DNA of 41,355 bases from Actinomycetota bacterium (GTDB lineage: Bacteria > Actinomycetota > Acidimicrobiia > IMCC26256 > PALSA-610), in contig SXIR01000017.1 in the NCBI GenBank assembly GCA_005772765.1, positions 1 to 41,355 on the forward strand, read 5' to 3'. Shown piece by piece: positions 22,173 through 30,758 of this stretch. The notes under the pieces are model-generated. The model saw only the letters and a list, made by a program, of their open reading frames with translations, was not told where the DNA came from and searched no databases. Numbering within the stretch: position 1 is the stretch's first letter; each line of letters begins with the position of its first letter. The position numbers were made by a program, and so were the translations under genes.

Positions 22173-24412
22173 CCAGCCGTCGCGAACGCGAACGAACCAG
22201 GCGCCGACGCCTCGGCCGCGCCGATCTGGCTGACCTCATCGAACTGTTCGGATTGAGCGCGATCGCGATTGCGCAACCCGTGCTCGACGTCTTCGGGCGG
22301 GCACCCGAAGTGTTCTTGCAGGTTGACGCGAGCCCGACCGACCTCTGGTGGTTCGCCATCATGGTCGCCTTCGCACCGCCGATCGCGCTCGCGGTCGTCG
22401 AAACCATCGTGCGCCGCGCGTTCGGGGCCCGCGTCGGCTTCGCACTCCACCTCGGATTCATTGCCCTTCTCGTCGGGCTGATCGCGATTCGCGGACTCCG
22501 AATCGCCACGGGGATCGAAGGTCCCAGCTTGTTCGTCCTCGGGGCGATCACGGCAACGCTGATGACGATCATGCGAGTCCGGTTCGCCGCCGTTCGAACG
22601 TGGCTGCGCTACGCCGCGTTCGCCCCAGTGTTGTTCGCGGCAGCCTTCGTATTCACCTCGCCGGCGCGTTCCCTTGCACTCGGGACCGACGAGGCAGCGA
22701 CCGAAGCCGTCGACATCGAGCCCGTCGACGAGACCGTCTCGCGCGGCCCAATCGTCATGGTGGTCTTCGACGAACTTCCCGTGCGTTCGTTACTCGACGC
22801 CGACGGTCTGATCGATCCCGTTCGGTACCCGGGCTTCGCCGAGTTCGCAAGCGAAGCGACGTGGTATCGCAACTCCACCGGCGTCGCGACCCACACGGCC
22901 AACGCAGTTCCAGCCATACTCACCGGCCGCTATCCGCCCGCCGCTCTCGCGGCCCCGGTCGCGTCCGACCACCCCGACAACGTGTTCCGACTACTCGGCA
23001 ACATCTACCGACTCAACGTATTCGAACTCGACACCCAACTCTGCGCGGTACCGCGCTGCGAGTTCGACCACCCCGACAACGCGCCGACGATCCCCGTCGA
23101 AATGGCGCCCGCAACCGAAACCGAAGTCGAGTCGAGCACCGACGAGAACGGTTCGGCGTTGGCGACGTTGCTCCGTCGGGCCCGCACCGAATACCGCAAG
23201 ATGATCTCGTTGCACGAGACTCGTGCGTTGCCGTCGGTGCAGAGCGAAGAGCTGATCGCAGCATCGACCACCGCCGCGACCACCACGACGATCGCGGCAC
23301 CAGTCGAGATCGGCGGTATCACACCCACCACCGTCGAACGCGGCCTCGCGAAGTTGCCGACGGTCCAACCCGGCCGCTTCGGCGAATGGATGGCGCGAAT
23401 CGACGCCGACACCGAGGACCCGCAGTTCAGCGTCTTGCATCTCACGATGCCGCACAACCCATGGAACCTCGACTCCGACGGGTTGCGTTATCAAGTCCCC
23501 GAAGACATGCTGCACCTCGCCGGAACCGATCTCGGACACTGGACGAGCGACCCCGGCGCGACGATCTCGGCGCGCCAGCGACACCTGCTGCAAACGCGCT
23601 ACGTCGACACACTCGTCACCGCGCTCCGGGCCCGACTGACCGACCTGGGAATCTGGGATTCGGCCACCGTGATCATCACCGCCGACCACGGCGCAGGTTT
23701 CGAGGCCGGGGGTTGGCTGCGCGAGTGGGACGTGACCAACCAAACCAACTTGCTCGGCGTTCCGCTGCTTGTGAAGGGGCCGGAGTTCGCAGCCGGAGCG
23801 ATCGTCGACGACCCAGTGCAATCGGTCGACATCGTTCCGACCGTGGCGCGCCTCGCCGGTATCGAGATTCCCTGGTCCGTCGACGGAGTCTCCCTCGGCG
23901 AACCCCCGACCGTCGCCCGCACGCGCCACCCGGTTGGCGCCACGAAGTACCTCGACTACAACCTGATCGAAGCCGACGTCAGCGGCCACCTCGACGCGTT
24001 GCTCGCCACCGCTCCCGACCCTGCGAACGATGGCGGAGACGACCTGTTCATCTTGCGTCAAGGCCCGCGCGGCGACCTCATCGGTCAACCTGTCGATTCG
24101 CTCCCAGTGCGGGACGGATCCGGAAGCCTCGATTTGTTGTTCCCGCAAGATCCGACCTTCTCGCAGAGCGAGACCGGTGCCGTCGCCGCGTTCATGGTCG
24201 GTGACCTCGACGACGTCGAACCGAACGAGCTGATCGTCGTCGCGGTCGACGGGATCATCCAAGCCACCGCGTTGGCCTTTCGCGATGGCGACATCGACGC
24301 GCGTTTCGCAGCACTTGCGGTGCCGTCCTCCATGCTCGGCGGCCCGCACGAAGTCGGTTTCTACGTGCTGCGTTCGGTCGACGGAGTCGACTCGCTCATC
24401 CCGTTGACGTAA
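22169..24412 (+). CDS. membrane-anchored sulfatase/LtaS-like hydrolase-transferase
   Basis: A 747-residue protein. Several membrane segments occupy about residues 20-175. A long extracytoplasmic alkaline-phosphatase-superfamily domain follows, beginning IVMVVFDELP with the metal-binding Asp. The nucleophile region reads GVATHTANAVPAILTGRYP, which has Thr rather than the Cys/Ser of formylglycine sulfatases. A second metal site is VIITADHGAGF. A Thr/Ala-rich linker interrupts the domain near residue 370. Thr nucleophiles are typical of phosphoethanolamine and phosphoglycerol transferases, so a transferase acting on surface polymers is as likely as a sulfatase. Start GTG 22169 overlaps the methyltransferase stop. 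Its last 52 bases overlap the convergent Rieske gene. Confidence 0.85.
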   Translation: MTSRRERERTRRRRLGRADLADLIELFGLSAIAIAQPVLDVFGRAPEVFLQVDASPTDLWWFAIMVAFAPPIALAVVETIVRRAFGARVGFALHLGFIALLVGLIAIRGLRIATGIEGPSLFVLGAITATLMTIMRVRFAAVRTWLRYAAFAPVLFAAAFVFTSPARSLALGTDEAATEAVDIEPVDETVSRGPIVMVVFDELPVRSLLDADGLIDPVRYPGFAEFASEATWYRNSTGVATHTANAVPAILTGRYPPAALAAPVASDHPDNVFRLLGNIYRLNVFELDTQLCAVPRCEFDHPDNAPTIPVEMAPATETEVESSTDENGSALATLLRRARTEYRKMISLHETRALPSVQSEELIAASTTAATTTTIAAPVEIGGITPTTVERGLAKLPTVQPGRFGEWMARIDADTEDPQFSVLHLTMPHNPWNLDSDGLRYQVPEDMLHLAGTDLGHWTSDPGATISARQRHLLQTRYVDTLVTALRARLTDLGIWDSATVIITADHGAGFEAGGWLREWDVTNQTNLLGVPLLVKGPEFAAGAIVDDPVQSVDIVPTVARLAGIEIPWSVDGVSLGEPPTVARTRHPVGATKYLDYNLIEADVSGHLDALLATAPDPANDGGDDLFILRQGPRGDLIGQPVDSLPVRDGSGSLDLLFPQDPTFSQSETGAVAAFMVGDLDDVEPNELIVVAVDGIIQATALAFRDGDIDARFAALAVPSSMLGGPHEVGFYVLRSVDGVDSLIPLT

Positions 24413-25656
24413 CGATCGAGATTGTCGTGCAGGTTCACGATGCGACACTCTTCGGAACGTGACACGACCAGATCGCGCAACCCGGGTTGGTGGAGCCCCT
24501 TCTGCGACCGGGCAAAGTTCGCGAGGTCTTGGTTGAGCACCAACCCCAGCGGTAGTTCCGCATCGGGATCGACCTCGAGATCGAACAGCGGTTTCGTGCG
24601 AGGGGACGGGTCATCGATCGGGTGTCGCTCGAAGCTCATCGCGTCCATATAGGCGTCGATCACCGTTGTGCCGGGACGAGCGCGCACCACCTGCATCATG
24701 TCGGAGAACACCAGCACCGTGATGTTCGGGAAAATGTTGTACTGCTCCATGTCGAGCAGTTGCTCGACCGAATAGCGGGCCAGGTCGACCCCGCGTCCGC
24801 GTTGGTGTTCGACGACTCGGCGCGCCAACACGTCGCGCAACGTCTCGCCCGACCCGATCGGCGGGCACGGACCGGGCACCATCATGTCGGCACCGACACG
24901 CGCGCCCATCACGGTCACGAAGTGCTCCCACACGTACTGGTCGTCGACCTCACCCGCGGGCGCACCGAGGCGAGGCGATGGCAGCCCGTACTGCTGGGTC
25001 AATCGACCCGCGCGTTCCCAGACCACCTGCGGGCCGTTCACGTCGTCGGCCATCCCGAGCATCTCGCGATGGATTCCCTGCACGTGGTACGTCTCGCTGA
25101 ACCCGTCGATCAACGTCTTCCAGTTGCAGCGCGCCGGAACGCTGACCATTGCGGTGCAACGAAACTCGTCGAGTCGGGCCCACACGGTTTCTGCAGGAAC
25201 CGGGTCGAGGAACGACGCCAGCGACGGCGCGTCGAGGTCGAGGTTGACGAACACGAGTGGTCCCCACACCTCGACCTGCGCGGCCAGCAGCGGCAGTTCG
25301 TCGTTGGTCACCCCGAACACCCGCCGCGACGGAATCTCTCGGAGCTCTCCGGCCAGCGACCAGGTCCAACGGTGAAACGGACAACGCAACTCGGTGAGCG
25401 CCGAGCCCGACCCCTCGCAGATTGCAGAACCGCGATGACGACACGCGTTCTGAAACGCGCGCAACACTCCGTCGTCGCCGCGCACGATGAGCACCGAGAG
25501 TGCGCCGCACCGGTATTCGTAGTAATCGCCGGGCTGCGCAACCTGGTCCAGCGGACACGCCAACTGCCAGACCCGCGGCCACAATTGCGCGAGTTCGCGT
25601 TCGAAGTACTCGGGCGAGGTGTAGCGAGCGGTCGGGATCCGCACCGTCGAACTCAT
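24361..25656 (-). CDS. Rieske aromatic-ring-hydroxylating oxygenase, alpha subunit
   Basis: A 431-residue terminal oxygenase. The Rieske 2Fe-2S site is Cys72-x-His74 (NACRHRGSA) and Cys92-x2-His95 (RCPFHRWTW). The catalytic domain has the mononuclear iron motif DGFSETYHVQGIH. The substrate is unknown, and no reductase or ferredoxin gene is adjacent, so electron donors must come from elsewhere. ATG 25656 starts the family sequence; a GTG at 25674 adds six residues without a better ribosome site. The 3' end overlaps the convergent sulfatase-like gene by 52 bases. Confidence 0.88.
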   Translation of the reverse strand: MSSTVRIPTARYTSPEYFERELAQLWPRVWQLACPLDQVAQPGDYYEYRCGALSVLIVRGDDGVLRAFQNACRHRGSAICEGSGSALTELRCPFHRWTWSLAGELREIPSRRVFGVTNDELPLLAAQVEVWGPLVFVNLDLDAPSLASFLDPVPAETVWARLDEFRCTAMVSVPARCNWKTLIDGFSETYHVQGIHREMLGMADDVNGPQVVWERAGRLTQQYGLPSPRLGAPAGEVDDQYVWEHFVTVMGARVGADMMVPGPCPPIGSGETLRDVLARRVVEHQRGRGVDLARYSVEQLLDMEQYNIFPNITVLVFSDMMQVVRARPGTTVIDAYMDAMSFERHPIDDPSPRTKPLFDLEVDPDAELPLGLVLNQDLANFARSQKGLHQPGLRDLVVSRSEECRIVNLHDNLDRYVNGMSESTPSTERST

Positions 25657-25721
25657 ACCCGCATCGAAGCACACCGAGCACTACGGTCGCTCGCCGGGCC
25701 GAGGTGGCAGGAGGATCGTTC

Positions 25722-26783
25722 GTGAACGTACCGACGACCATGCGGGCGTGGCGGCTGCACCAGTACGGCGCGCCGATCGATGTGCTGCGACTCGAATCCG
25801 TCGCCGTGCCGACTCCCGACGCGGGCGAGCTGTTGGTGCAGGTCGAGGCGTTCACCCTGAACTTCAACGACCTCGAGCGCATCGGTGGCGGCAACATGAT
25901 GGTCGTTCCGGCGTTCCCGTACAGCCCGGGCATGGAGGTGACCGGACGGGTCGTCGCGGCGGGCGATCCCAGCGATCCACGGATCGGGGCGCGCGTCGTG
26001 GGCACGACCAAAGGCGCGCACGGCGGCTATGCCGACTTCGCGATTTGCCTGGGTTCCGGATCGTTCGCGATCCCAGACGACATCGCGCTGCCCGACGCCG
26101 CCGCATTGTTCTTCCCGTATCACCTCGCCTGGCTCGGCCTCTACGACCGCGCCGACCTCCAGCCGGGCCAGACCGTGTTGATTCACGCGGGTGCTGGCGG
26201 CTCGGGTTCGGCCGCGATCCAACTCGCCAAACACCGCGGCGCCCGCGTGATTGCAACTGCGGGCGGGCCGCACAAGGTCGAGGTGTGCCGATCGATCGGG
26301 GCCGACCTCGCGATCGACTACCTCGCCAGCGACTTCGCCGACGCGGTGCTCGCAGCCACCGACGGCGTTGGCGTCGACATCGTGTTCGACAACGTCGGCG
26401 AGTCCGTGTTCGAGTCGTCGCTCAAGTGCACGCGTTACAACGGGCAATACCTGATGATGGGGTTCGCCTCGAACAAGGTCGTCGCCGACGAGCCCTTCGT
26501 GGTGCCGCGACGGCTCGCGCTCGGAAACCTCAAGCTCGGCGGAGTCCTCTTGGCGTACGCCGACGAAGCCATGGCCGGCTTCCTGAAAACGGCAATGGGC
26601 TGGAACTTCGCGCCCGCCGCGCTCGGCCAACGCATCACCGACGAGATCGTCTCGCTCTACCGCGCCGGCGTCGTTCGACCGCGCATCGGTGCCGAGGTCG
26701 GATTCGCCGACGCGCCACAGGCAATTACCGCCATGCGCGACCGCGACACGATCGGCCGCATCGTGGTACGAACCGATCAGTGA
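25722..26783 (+). CDS. NADPH:quinone oxidoreductase-like MDR family protein
   Basis: A 353-residue medium-chain dehydrogenase/reductase. The GroES-like N-terminal half (MRAWRLHQYGAPIDVLRLE onward) lacks the catalytic zinc cysteines in the expected places. The Rossmann half has VLIHAGAGGSGSAAIQLAKHRGARVIAT, and FDNVGESVFE later, typical of quinone reductases and enoyl reductases (QOR/MECR group). It probably uses NADPH to reduce an alpha,beta-unsaturated carbonyl or quinone. GTG 25722 follows CAGGAGGA at seven bases; ATG 25740 is the alternative. It is divergent from the Rieske gene and ends with a seven-base overlap with the convergent lipoprotein. Confidence 0.87.
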   Translation: MNVPTTMRAWRLHQYGAPIDVLRLESVAVPTPDAGELLVQVEAFTLNFNDLERIGGGNMMVVPAFPYSPGMEVTGRVVAAGDPSDPRIGARVVGTTKGAHGGYADFAICLGSGSFAIPDDIALPDAAALFFPYHLAWLGLYDRADLQPGQTVLIHAGAGGSGSAAIQLAKHRGARVIATAGGPHKVEVCRSIGADLAIDYLASDFADAVLAATDGVGVDIVFDNVGESVFESSLKCTRYNGQYLMMGFASNKVVADEPFVVPRRLALGNLKLGGVLLAYADEAMAGFLKTAMGWNFAPAALGQRITDEIVSLYRAGVVRPRIGAEVGFADAPQAITAMRDRDTIGRIVVRTDQ

Positions 26784-27799
26784 TCGTGGTCGCCCTGACC
26801 CTCGTCGCCGTGACCCTCGTCGACGTGACCTTCATCGCCGTGGCCCGCGTGGCCGAGACCCCAGTGCGGGTCCATCTCATCGGGTCGACCGAACGCGTCG
26901 GCACCCGAGGGTTCGATGGTCATGGTCGTTCCCTGACACGGTGACTCGACGAGCGTGGCGTCGGTCGAGTTCGCATCGTTGAACTGGCCGACCCCCGAGT
27001 CCAGGCGCGGGTTTGCGGCCGAGAACACACCGTCGGGGCTGGGACAATTCTTGAGCCAGTAGTGGCCCATCCAACCAGTGCGCCCCGCGACCGTGCCGCC
27101 CGCGGCCTCGCACCTCGCCTTGTCGGAGTTGTCACCGCCGATCACGAGACCGTCCTTGTTGATGCACAAACCCTGGTGGAAATGCCACGGCATGTACCGG
27201 ACCCACGCGTCGGCATCAGCGGTATCGCTCGGCGCGTCGTCGGTGTACACCATGTAACTGAGGCCGACAATTGGCGCTTCGGGCTTGTTGCCGCCATAGA
27301 GCAGCATCGTCGGGCGTTCGATGTCGGTACCGGATGTGTGGTGTGCCGTGCAGTAGAGATGCGCGGCGATGCCCGGGATGTAGACCGTGGCGGTGAAACA
27401 ACCGGCGTCGGACGCGTCCTGCAACGTCGGGTACCGCGCTGCGACCTGTTCCATCGCGTCGATCTGCTTGCCGAGGTCGGCGCACGCCACCGGGTCGTCG
27501 AGCGGGACCCAGGCCTGGATGCCGTGCTCGTTTCCCTGCGAGTGGGCACCTTCGGCATGCTGGTGTTCGTCGAGCGGCTCGGTCGGCGGCTCCTGTTCCC
27601 AGAATCCGACCGTGTTCATCTCCCAGTCGCACCGCTCGGGCGGCGGTGTCGTGGTCGTCGGCGCGACGGTTGTCGGCGTCTCCTCGGCCGCCTCCGAGCC
27701 CGTGGACTCGCTGCCGCCACAAGCGGCCGCGGCCAAGCCCAGCGCAGCCGCGATGCACACGACCCGCGCCCGACTCCGTTTGTGTGCCTCGATGGTCAT
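26777..27799 (-). CDS. histidine-rich secreted lipoprotein, unknown function
   Basis: A 340-residue protein with a lipobox ending at Cys27 (LAAAAC) and a short Thr/Pro linker. The globular domain has several Cys and many His, e.g. EHQHAEGAHSQGNEHG, LYCTAHH and MPWHFHQGLCINKDG. The C-terminus is a run of HGDEG-type pentapeptides ending GDHDH, encoded by roughly 15-base repeats at 26777-26850. A metal-binding (Cu, Zn or Ni) role is suggested by composition; I do not recognise a characterised family. A strong sigma-70-type promoter stands upstream (27836-27864). The 3' end overlaps the convergent MDR gene by seven bases. Confidence 0.8.
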   Translation of the reverse strand: MTIEAHKRSRARVVCIAAALGLAAAACGGSESTGSEAAEETPTTVAPTTTTPPPERCDWEMNTVGFWEQEPPTEPLDEHQHAEGAHSQGNEHGIQAWVPLDDPVACADLGKQIDAMEQVAARYPTLQDASDAGCFTATVYIPGIAAHLYCTAHHTSGTDIERPTMLLYGGNKPEAPIVGLSYMVYTDDAPSDTADADAWVRYMPWHFHQGLCINKDGLVIGGDNSDKARCEAAGGTVAGRTGWMGHYWLKNCPSPDGVFSAANPRLDSGVGQFNDANSTDATLVESPCQGTTMTIEPSGADAFGRPDEMDPHWGLGHAGHGDEGHVDEGHGDEGQGDHDH

Positions 27800-27835
27800 G
27801 CTGGCGTGCCCCCGGACGTCGGTATTTGCACGCTG

Positions 27836-27864
27836 ACTGTAAACAGAGCCAGACGATCTGTCAA
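27836..27864 (-). promoter_or_regulatory. sigma-70-type promoter of the His-rich lipoprotein
   Basis: On the minus strand TTGACA (27859-27864) and TACAGT (27836-27841) are separated by 17 bases. The -35 is a perfect consensus and the -10 fits TANNNT. The predicted leader to the ATG at 27799 is about 30 bases. It is the best conventional promoter seen in the window. Confidence 0.75.
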
Positions 27865-27888
27865 CGCCAGCGCAGACCAGGACACCGG

Positions 27889-27894
27889 TAGGGT
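27889..27894 (+). promoter_or_regulatory. -10 element of a probable leaderless transcript
   Basis: TAGGGT is followed by six bases (GCGCCC) and the ATG at 27901. The gene at 29183 has nearly the same context, CAGACT-GCGCCC-ATG (29171-29185). No ribosome binding site is present in either. Confidence 0.45.
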
Positions 27895-27900
27895 GCGCCC

Positions 27901-28329
27901 ATGACCTACGCCGTTTCGGCTTCCCGCACGATCGCAGCTCCGCCGGAGAAGATCTTCGACCTGCTCGCCGATCCCACCCGCCACCGCGAAATCGACGGAT
28001 CCGCGTCGGTCCAAGCCGCCCGCACCGGTTCGCCCACCCGCCTCGGGCTCGGCGACCGGTTCGGGATGGACATGAAGATCGGCCTCAAGTACCGGATCAC
28101 GAACGAGGTGGTCGAGTTCGACGACAACCGCCGGATCGCGTGGCGCCACTTCGGCCACCACGTCTGGCGCTACGAACTCGAGCCAACCGAAGGCGGCACG
28201 GTCGTCACCGAGTCGTTCGACTGGACCGACGCGCGCAGCCGCAAGCTGATCGAGCTCATGGGCTACCCGAAGAAGAACCTCGCCGCGATCGAAAAGACAC
28301 TGGAACGACTCGCCAACGTCGTCGAGTAG
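27901..28329 (+). CDS. SRPBCC (START/Bet v1-like) family protein
   Basis: A 142-residue single-domain protein. It opens YAVSASRTIAAPPEKIFDLLADPTRH, the first strand and helix of the polyketide-cyclase-like SRPBCC fold. A beta-sheet follows with IAWRHFGHHVWRYELEP and TVVTESFDWTDARS, then a C-terminal helix. These proteins bind hydrophobic ligands in a central cavity; no ligand is indicated. It is the first of four closely spaced plus-strand genes (27901-30630) that include an enoyl-CoA hydratase and an aldo/keto reductase. Confidence 0.85.
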   Translation: MTYAVSASRTIAAPPEKIFDLLADPTRHREIDGSASVQAARTGSPTRLGLGDRFGMDMKIGLKYRITNEVVEFDDNRRIAWRHFGHHVWRYELEPTEGGTVVTESFDWTDARSRKLIELMGYPKKNLAAIEKTLERLANVVE

Positions 28330-28338
28330 CCCCGTGTC

Positions 28339-29148
28339 ATGACCGATCTGATTCGTGTCTCGGTCGACGACGGAGTCGCGTGGGCCACGATCGATGCCCC
28401 GCCGATCAACCTGATGACCGTCGAGTTGCTGGTCGCAATCGCACACACCGCGCAATCAGTCGCGGCAGATGACGACGTTCGCGTACTCGTGTGGCGCAGC
28501 GCGAACCCCGATTTCTTCATCGCGCACTTCGACGTCGAGGCAATCCTGTCGTTTCCGATCGACGACGACCCTGTACGCGGCGAACCGAACTACTTCCATC
28601 AGATGTGCGAAACGTTGCGCACGATGCCGAAGGCAACAATCTGCTCGATCGCGGGACGTGTCGGCGGTGGCGGTGCCGAAATGGCCGCATCGTGCGACAT
28701 GCGCTTCGGTGCTCACGGCCACACCGTCCTGAACCAGATGGAGGTGCCGCTCGGCATCCTGCCCGGTGGTTCCGGGACACAGCGCATCCCCAGGCTCGTC
28801 GGCCCAAACCGCGCGCTCGAGATCATGCTCGCCGGGATCGACGTCGACGCCGAGACCCTCGCTGCGTGGGGCTGGCTGAACCGGGCATTGCCACCCGACG
28901 AACTCGACGAATACGTGTCGTTCATCGCCCGACGGATCGCGTCATATCCGGCGACGGCGATCGCCGAGGCAAAAGCCGCAGTGCTCGCGGCGGAGCCCGA
29001 CCCAACCGACGGCCTGGCCGAGGAGTCGTGGCGATTCCAACGCACGATCCGCACCGAAGTGGCCCAGACCCGGATGCGTCGATTCCTCGAAGTCGGCGGA
29101 CAAACCCGCGACGTCGAACTGCGCATCGCCGATCTCGATTTGAGCTGA
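28339..29148 (+). CDS. enoyl-CoA hydratase/isomerase family protein
   Basis: A 269-residue crotonase-fold protein. The first oxyanion-hole region should lie around FFIAHFDVEAIL. The second is clear in GRVGGGGAEMAASCDMRFG, followed by EVPLGILPGGSGTQRIPRLVG. The usual catalytic Glu region is therefore partly recognisable (PLGILPGGSGT), although exact activity within the family cannot be assigned. It starts nine bases after the SRPBCC stop. It may act in breakdown of an acyl-CoA derived from the substrates handled by neighbouring oxidoreductases. Confidence 0.86.
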   Translation: MTDLIRVSVDDGVAWATIDAPPINLMTVELLVAIAHTAQSVAADDDVRVLVWRSANPDFFIAHFDVEAILSFPIDDDPVRGEPNYFHQMCETLRTMPKATICSIAGRVGGGGAEMAASCDMRFGAHGHTVLNQMEVPLGILPGGSGTQRIPRLVGPNRALEIMLAGIDVDAETLAAWGWLNRALPPDELDEYVSFIARRIASYPATAIAEAKAAVLAAEPDPTDGLAEESWRFQRTIRTEVAQTRMRRFLEVGGQTRDVELRIADLDLS

Positions 29149-29182
29149 GTCGCAGCGTCGCGCGGCATGCCAGACTGCGCCC

Positions 29183-29665
29183 ATGACGTCACTTCCTGAG
29201 ATCGCACCCGCGTTCGTCGACATGGCACACCAGATCGTGTGGTGCGCGGCCGCAACCGTCGACCCGTCGGGACGGCCGCGATCGCGCGTGCTGCACCCCA
29301 TCTGGGAGTGGGACGGCACGCAGCTCACCGGCTGGATTGCGACCGGTCCGACGCCGGCGAAACTCGCCCACCTCGAAGCCCATCCGCACATCTCGTTGAA
29401 CTACTGGGCGCCCACGCACGACACCTGCATCGCCGAATGCCGGGCGATCTGGCATTTCGATCTCGACACCCGGCGGCGTATCTGGGACCACTTCAAGCAG
29501 GCGCCCCCGCCCGTCGGCTACGACCCAGCGATGATTCCCGTATGGTCGAGCGCCGACGACGAAACGTTCGCCGTACTGCGCCTCGAACCGTGGAAGCTCC
29601 GCGTCTTTCCCGGCGCGGCCCTCTTCGGGCAAGCCGACATCCTGCACTGGAGCGAAACGCGATGA
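29183..29665 (+). CDS. pyridoxamine 5'-phosphate oxidase-like flavin/F420-type split-barrel protein
   Basis: A 160-residue split beta-barrel protein. It has the family features VWCAAATVDPSGRPRSRVLHPIWEW, GWIATGPTPAKLAHLEAHPHISLNYW and the C-terminal LEPWKLRVFPG. Relatives bind FMN, F420 or haem; the cofactor is not certain here. The upstream context CAGACT-GCGCCC-ATG suggests a leaderless message, weaker than at 27901 because the hexamer starts with C. The stop overlaps the aldo/keto reductase start by four bases. Confidence 0.83.
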   Translation: MTSLPEIAPAFVDMAHQIVWCAAATVDPSGRPRSRVLHPIWEWDGTQLTGWIATGPTPAKLAHLEAHPHISLNYWAPTHDTCIAECRAIWHFDLDTRRRIWDHFKQAPPPVGYDPAMIPVWSSADDETFAVLRLEPWKLRVFPGAALFGQADILHWSETR

Positions 29666-30630
29666 AGTTCAACCGTCTCGGGCGCAGCGCGCTGCGGGTC
29701 TCGGAACTGTGCCTCGGCACGATGAACTTCGGGCCTCAGACCACCGAAGCCGACTCGCACGTGATCATGGATACCGCCCTCGATCTCGGCATCAACTTCT
29801 TCGACACCGCGAATCGCTACGGCGGCGACCAAGGTGCGGGAGCAACCGAAGAAATCATCGGTCGGTGGTTCGCCCAAGGTGGCGGACGACGAGAGAAGGT
29901 CGTGCTCGCAACCAAAGTGTTCGGACCAATGACCGACTGGCCGAACAACGGCGGCCTTTCGGCTCGCCACATCCGGATGGCGTGCGACGAGAGCCTGCGG
30001 CGGCTCCAGACCGATCACATCGATCTGTATCAGATGCATCACATCGACCGGTCGGCGCCGTGGGACGAAGTCTGGCAAGCGATGGAAACGCTGGTCGCCC
30101 AGGGCAAAATCACCTACGTCGGAAGTTCGAACTTCGCAGGTTGGCATCTCGCGCAGGCGAACGAAGCCGCCCGTCACCGCAACTTTTTGGGGTTGGTGAG
30201 TGAACAAAGCCTCTACAACTTGTTGTCGCGCACCGTCGAACTCGAAGTGTTGCCGGCATGCCGTGCGTACGGCATCGGCATGATCCCGTGGTCGCCGCTC
30301 GGCGGCGGGCTGCTGTCGGGTGGCGTCTCCGACGCGACCACCGGTCGCCGCAAGTCCGTCAACCCGCGTTGGGAACGCATGCGCCCGAGTCTCGAAGCGT
30401 GGGAGTCTTGGTGCGCCGACCGGGGCGAGGAACCAACCGCGGTCGCACTCGCGTGGCTCCTGCACCAACGCGACGTCACCGCGCCGATCATCGGACCCCG
30501 CACCCTCGAACAGCTCACGGGCGCATCACTCCGAGCCACGGAGATCGAACTCGACGCCGCCGCGCTCGGCGAACTCGACGCGATGTTCCCCGGACCGGGT
30601 GGACGCGCTCCCGAGGCGTACGCCTGGTAA
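29662..30630 (+). CDS. aldo/keto reductase
   Basis: A 322-residue TIM-barrel NADPH oxidoreductase. It opens MKFNRLGRSALRVSELCLGTMNFG. The catalytic tetrad is partly visible: Asp in NFFDTANRYG (Asp and Tyr) and Lys in VVLATKVFG, followed by the His in DLYQMHHID. The cofactor loop is GMIPWSPLGGGLLSG, with PIIGPRTLEQL near the end. It is in the group of bacterial AKRs acting on small aldehydes or sugars. The start overlaps the previous stop (ATGA), so the two genes form a coupled pair. Confidence 0.92.
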   Translation: MKFNRLGRSALRVSELCLGTMNFGPQTTEADSHVIMDTALDLGINFFDTANRYGGDQGAGATEEIIGRWFAQGGGRREKVVLATKVFGPMTDWPNNGGLSARHIRMACDESLRRLQTDHIDLYQMHHIDRSAPWDEVWQAMETLVAQGKITYVGSSNFAGWHLAQANEAARHRNFLGLVSEQSLYNLLSRTVELEVLPACRAYGIGMIPWSPLGGGLLSGGVSDATTGRRKSVNPRWERMRPSLEAWESWCADRGEEPTAVALAWLLHQRDVTAPIIGPRTLEQLTGASLRATEIELDAAALGELDAMFPGPGGRAPEAYAW

Positions 30631-30707
30631 CCGCGCCATTGCCGCAATGAACCCCTCGCTCGATCCGCCGTTTCGCCGTGCTCGGTTGTGTCCGTCGGTA
30701 CATCGAG

Positions 30708-30727
30708 CGCCGCCGGTGCCGGCGGCG
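30708..30727. terminator. bidirectional hairpin between convergent genes
   Basis: CGCCGCCGG and CCGGCGGCG are perfectly complementary around a two-base TG loop. It lies in the 128-base gap between the aldo/keto reductase (plus) and the amidohydrolase (minus). There is no T tract, so termination efficiency is uncertain. Confidence 0.5.
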
Positions 30728-30758
30728 AGGTCATGGTCCATCCCGCCGTCGCGCTGAC

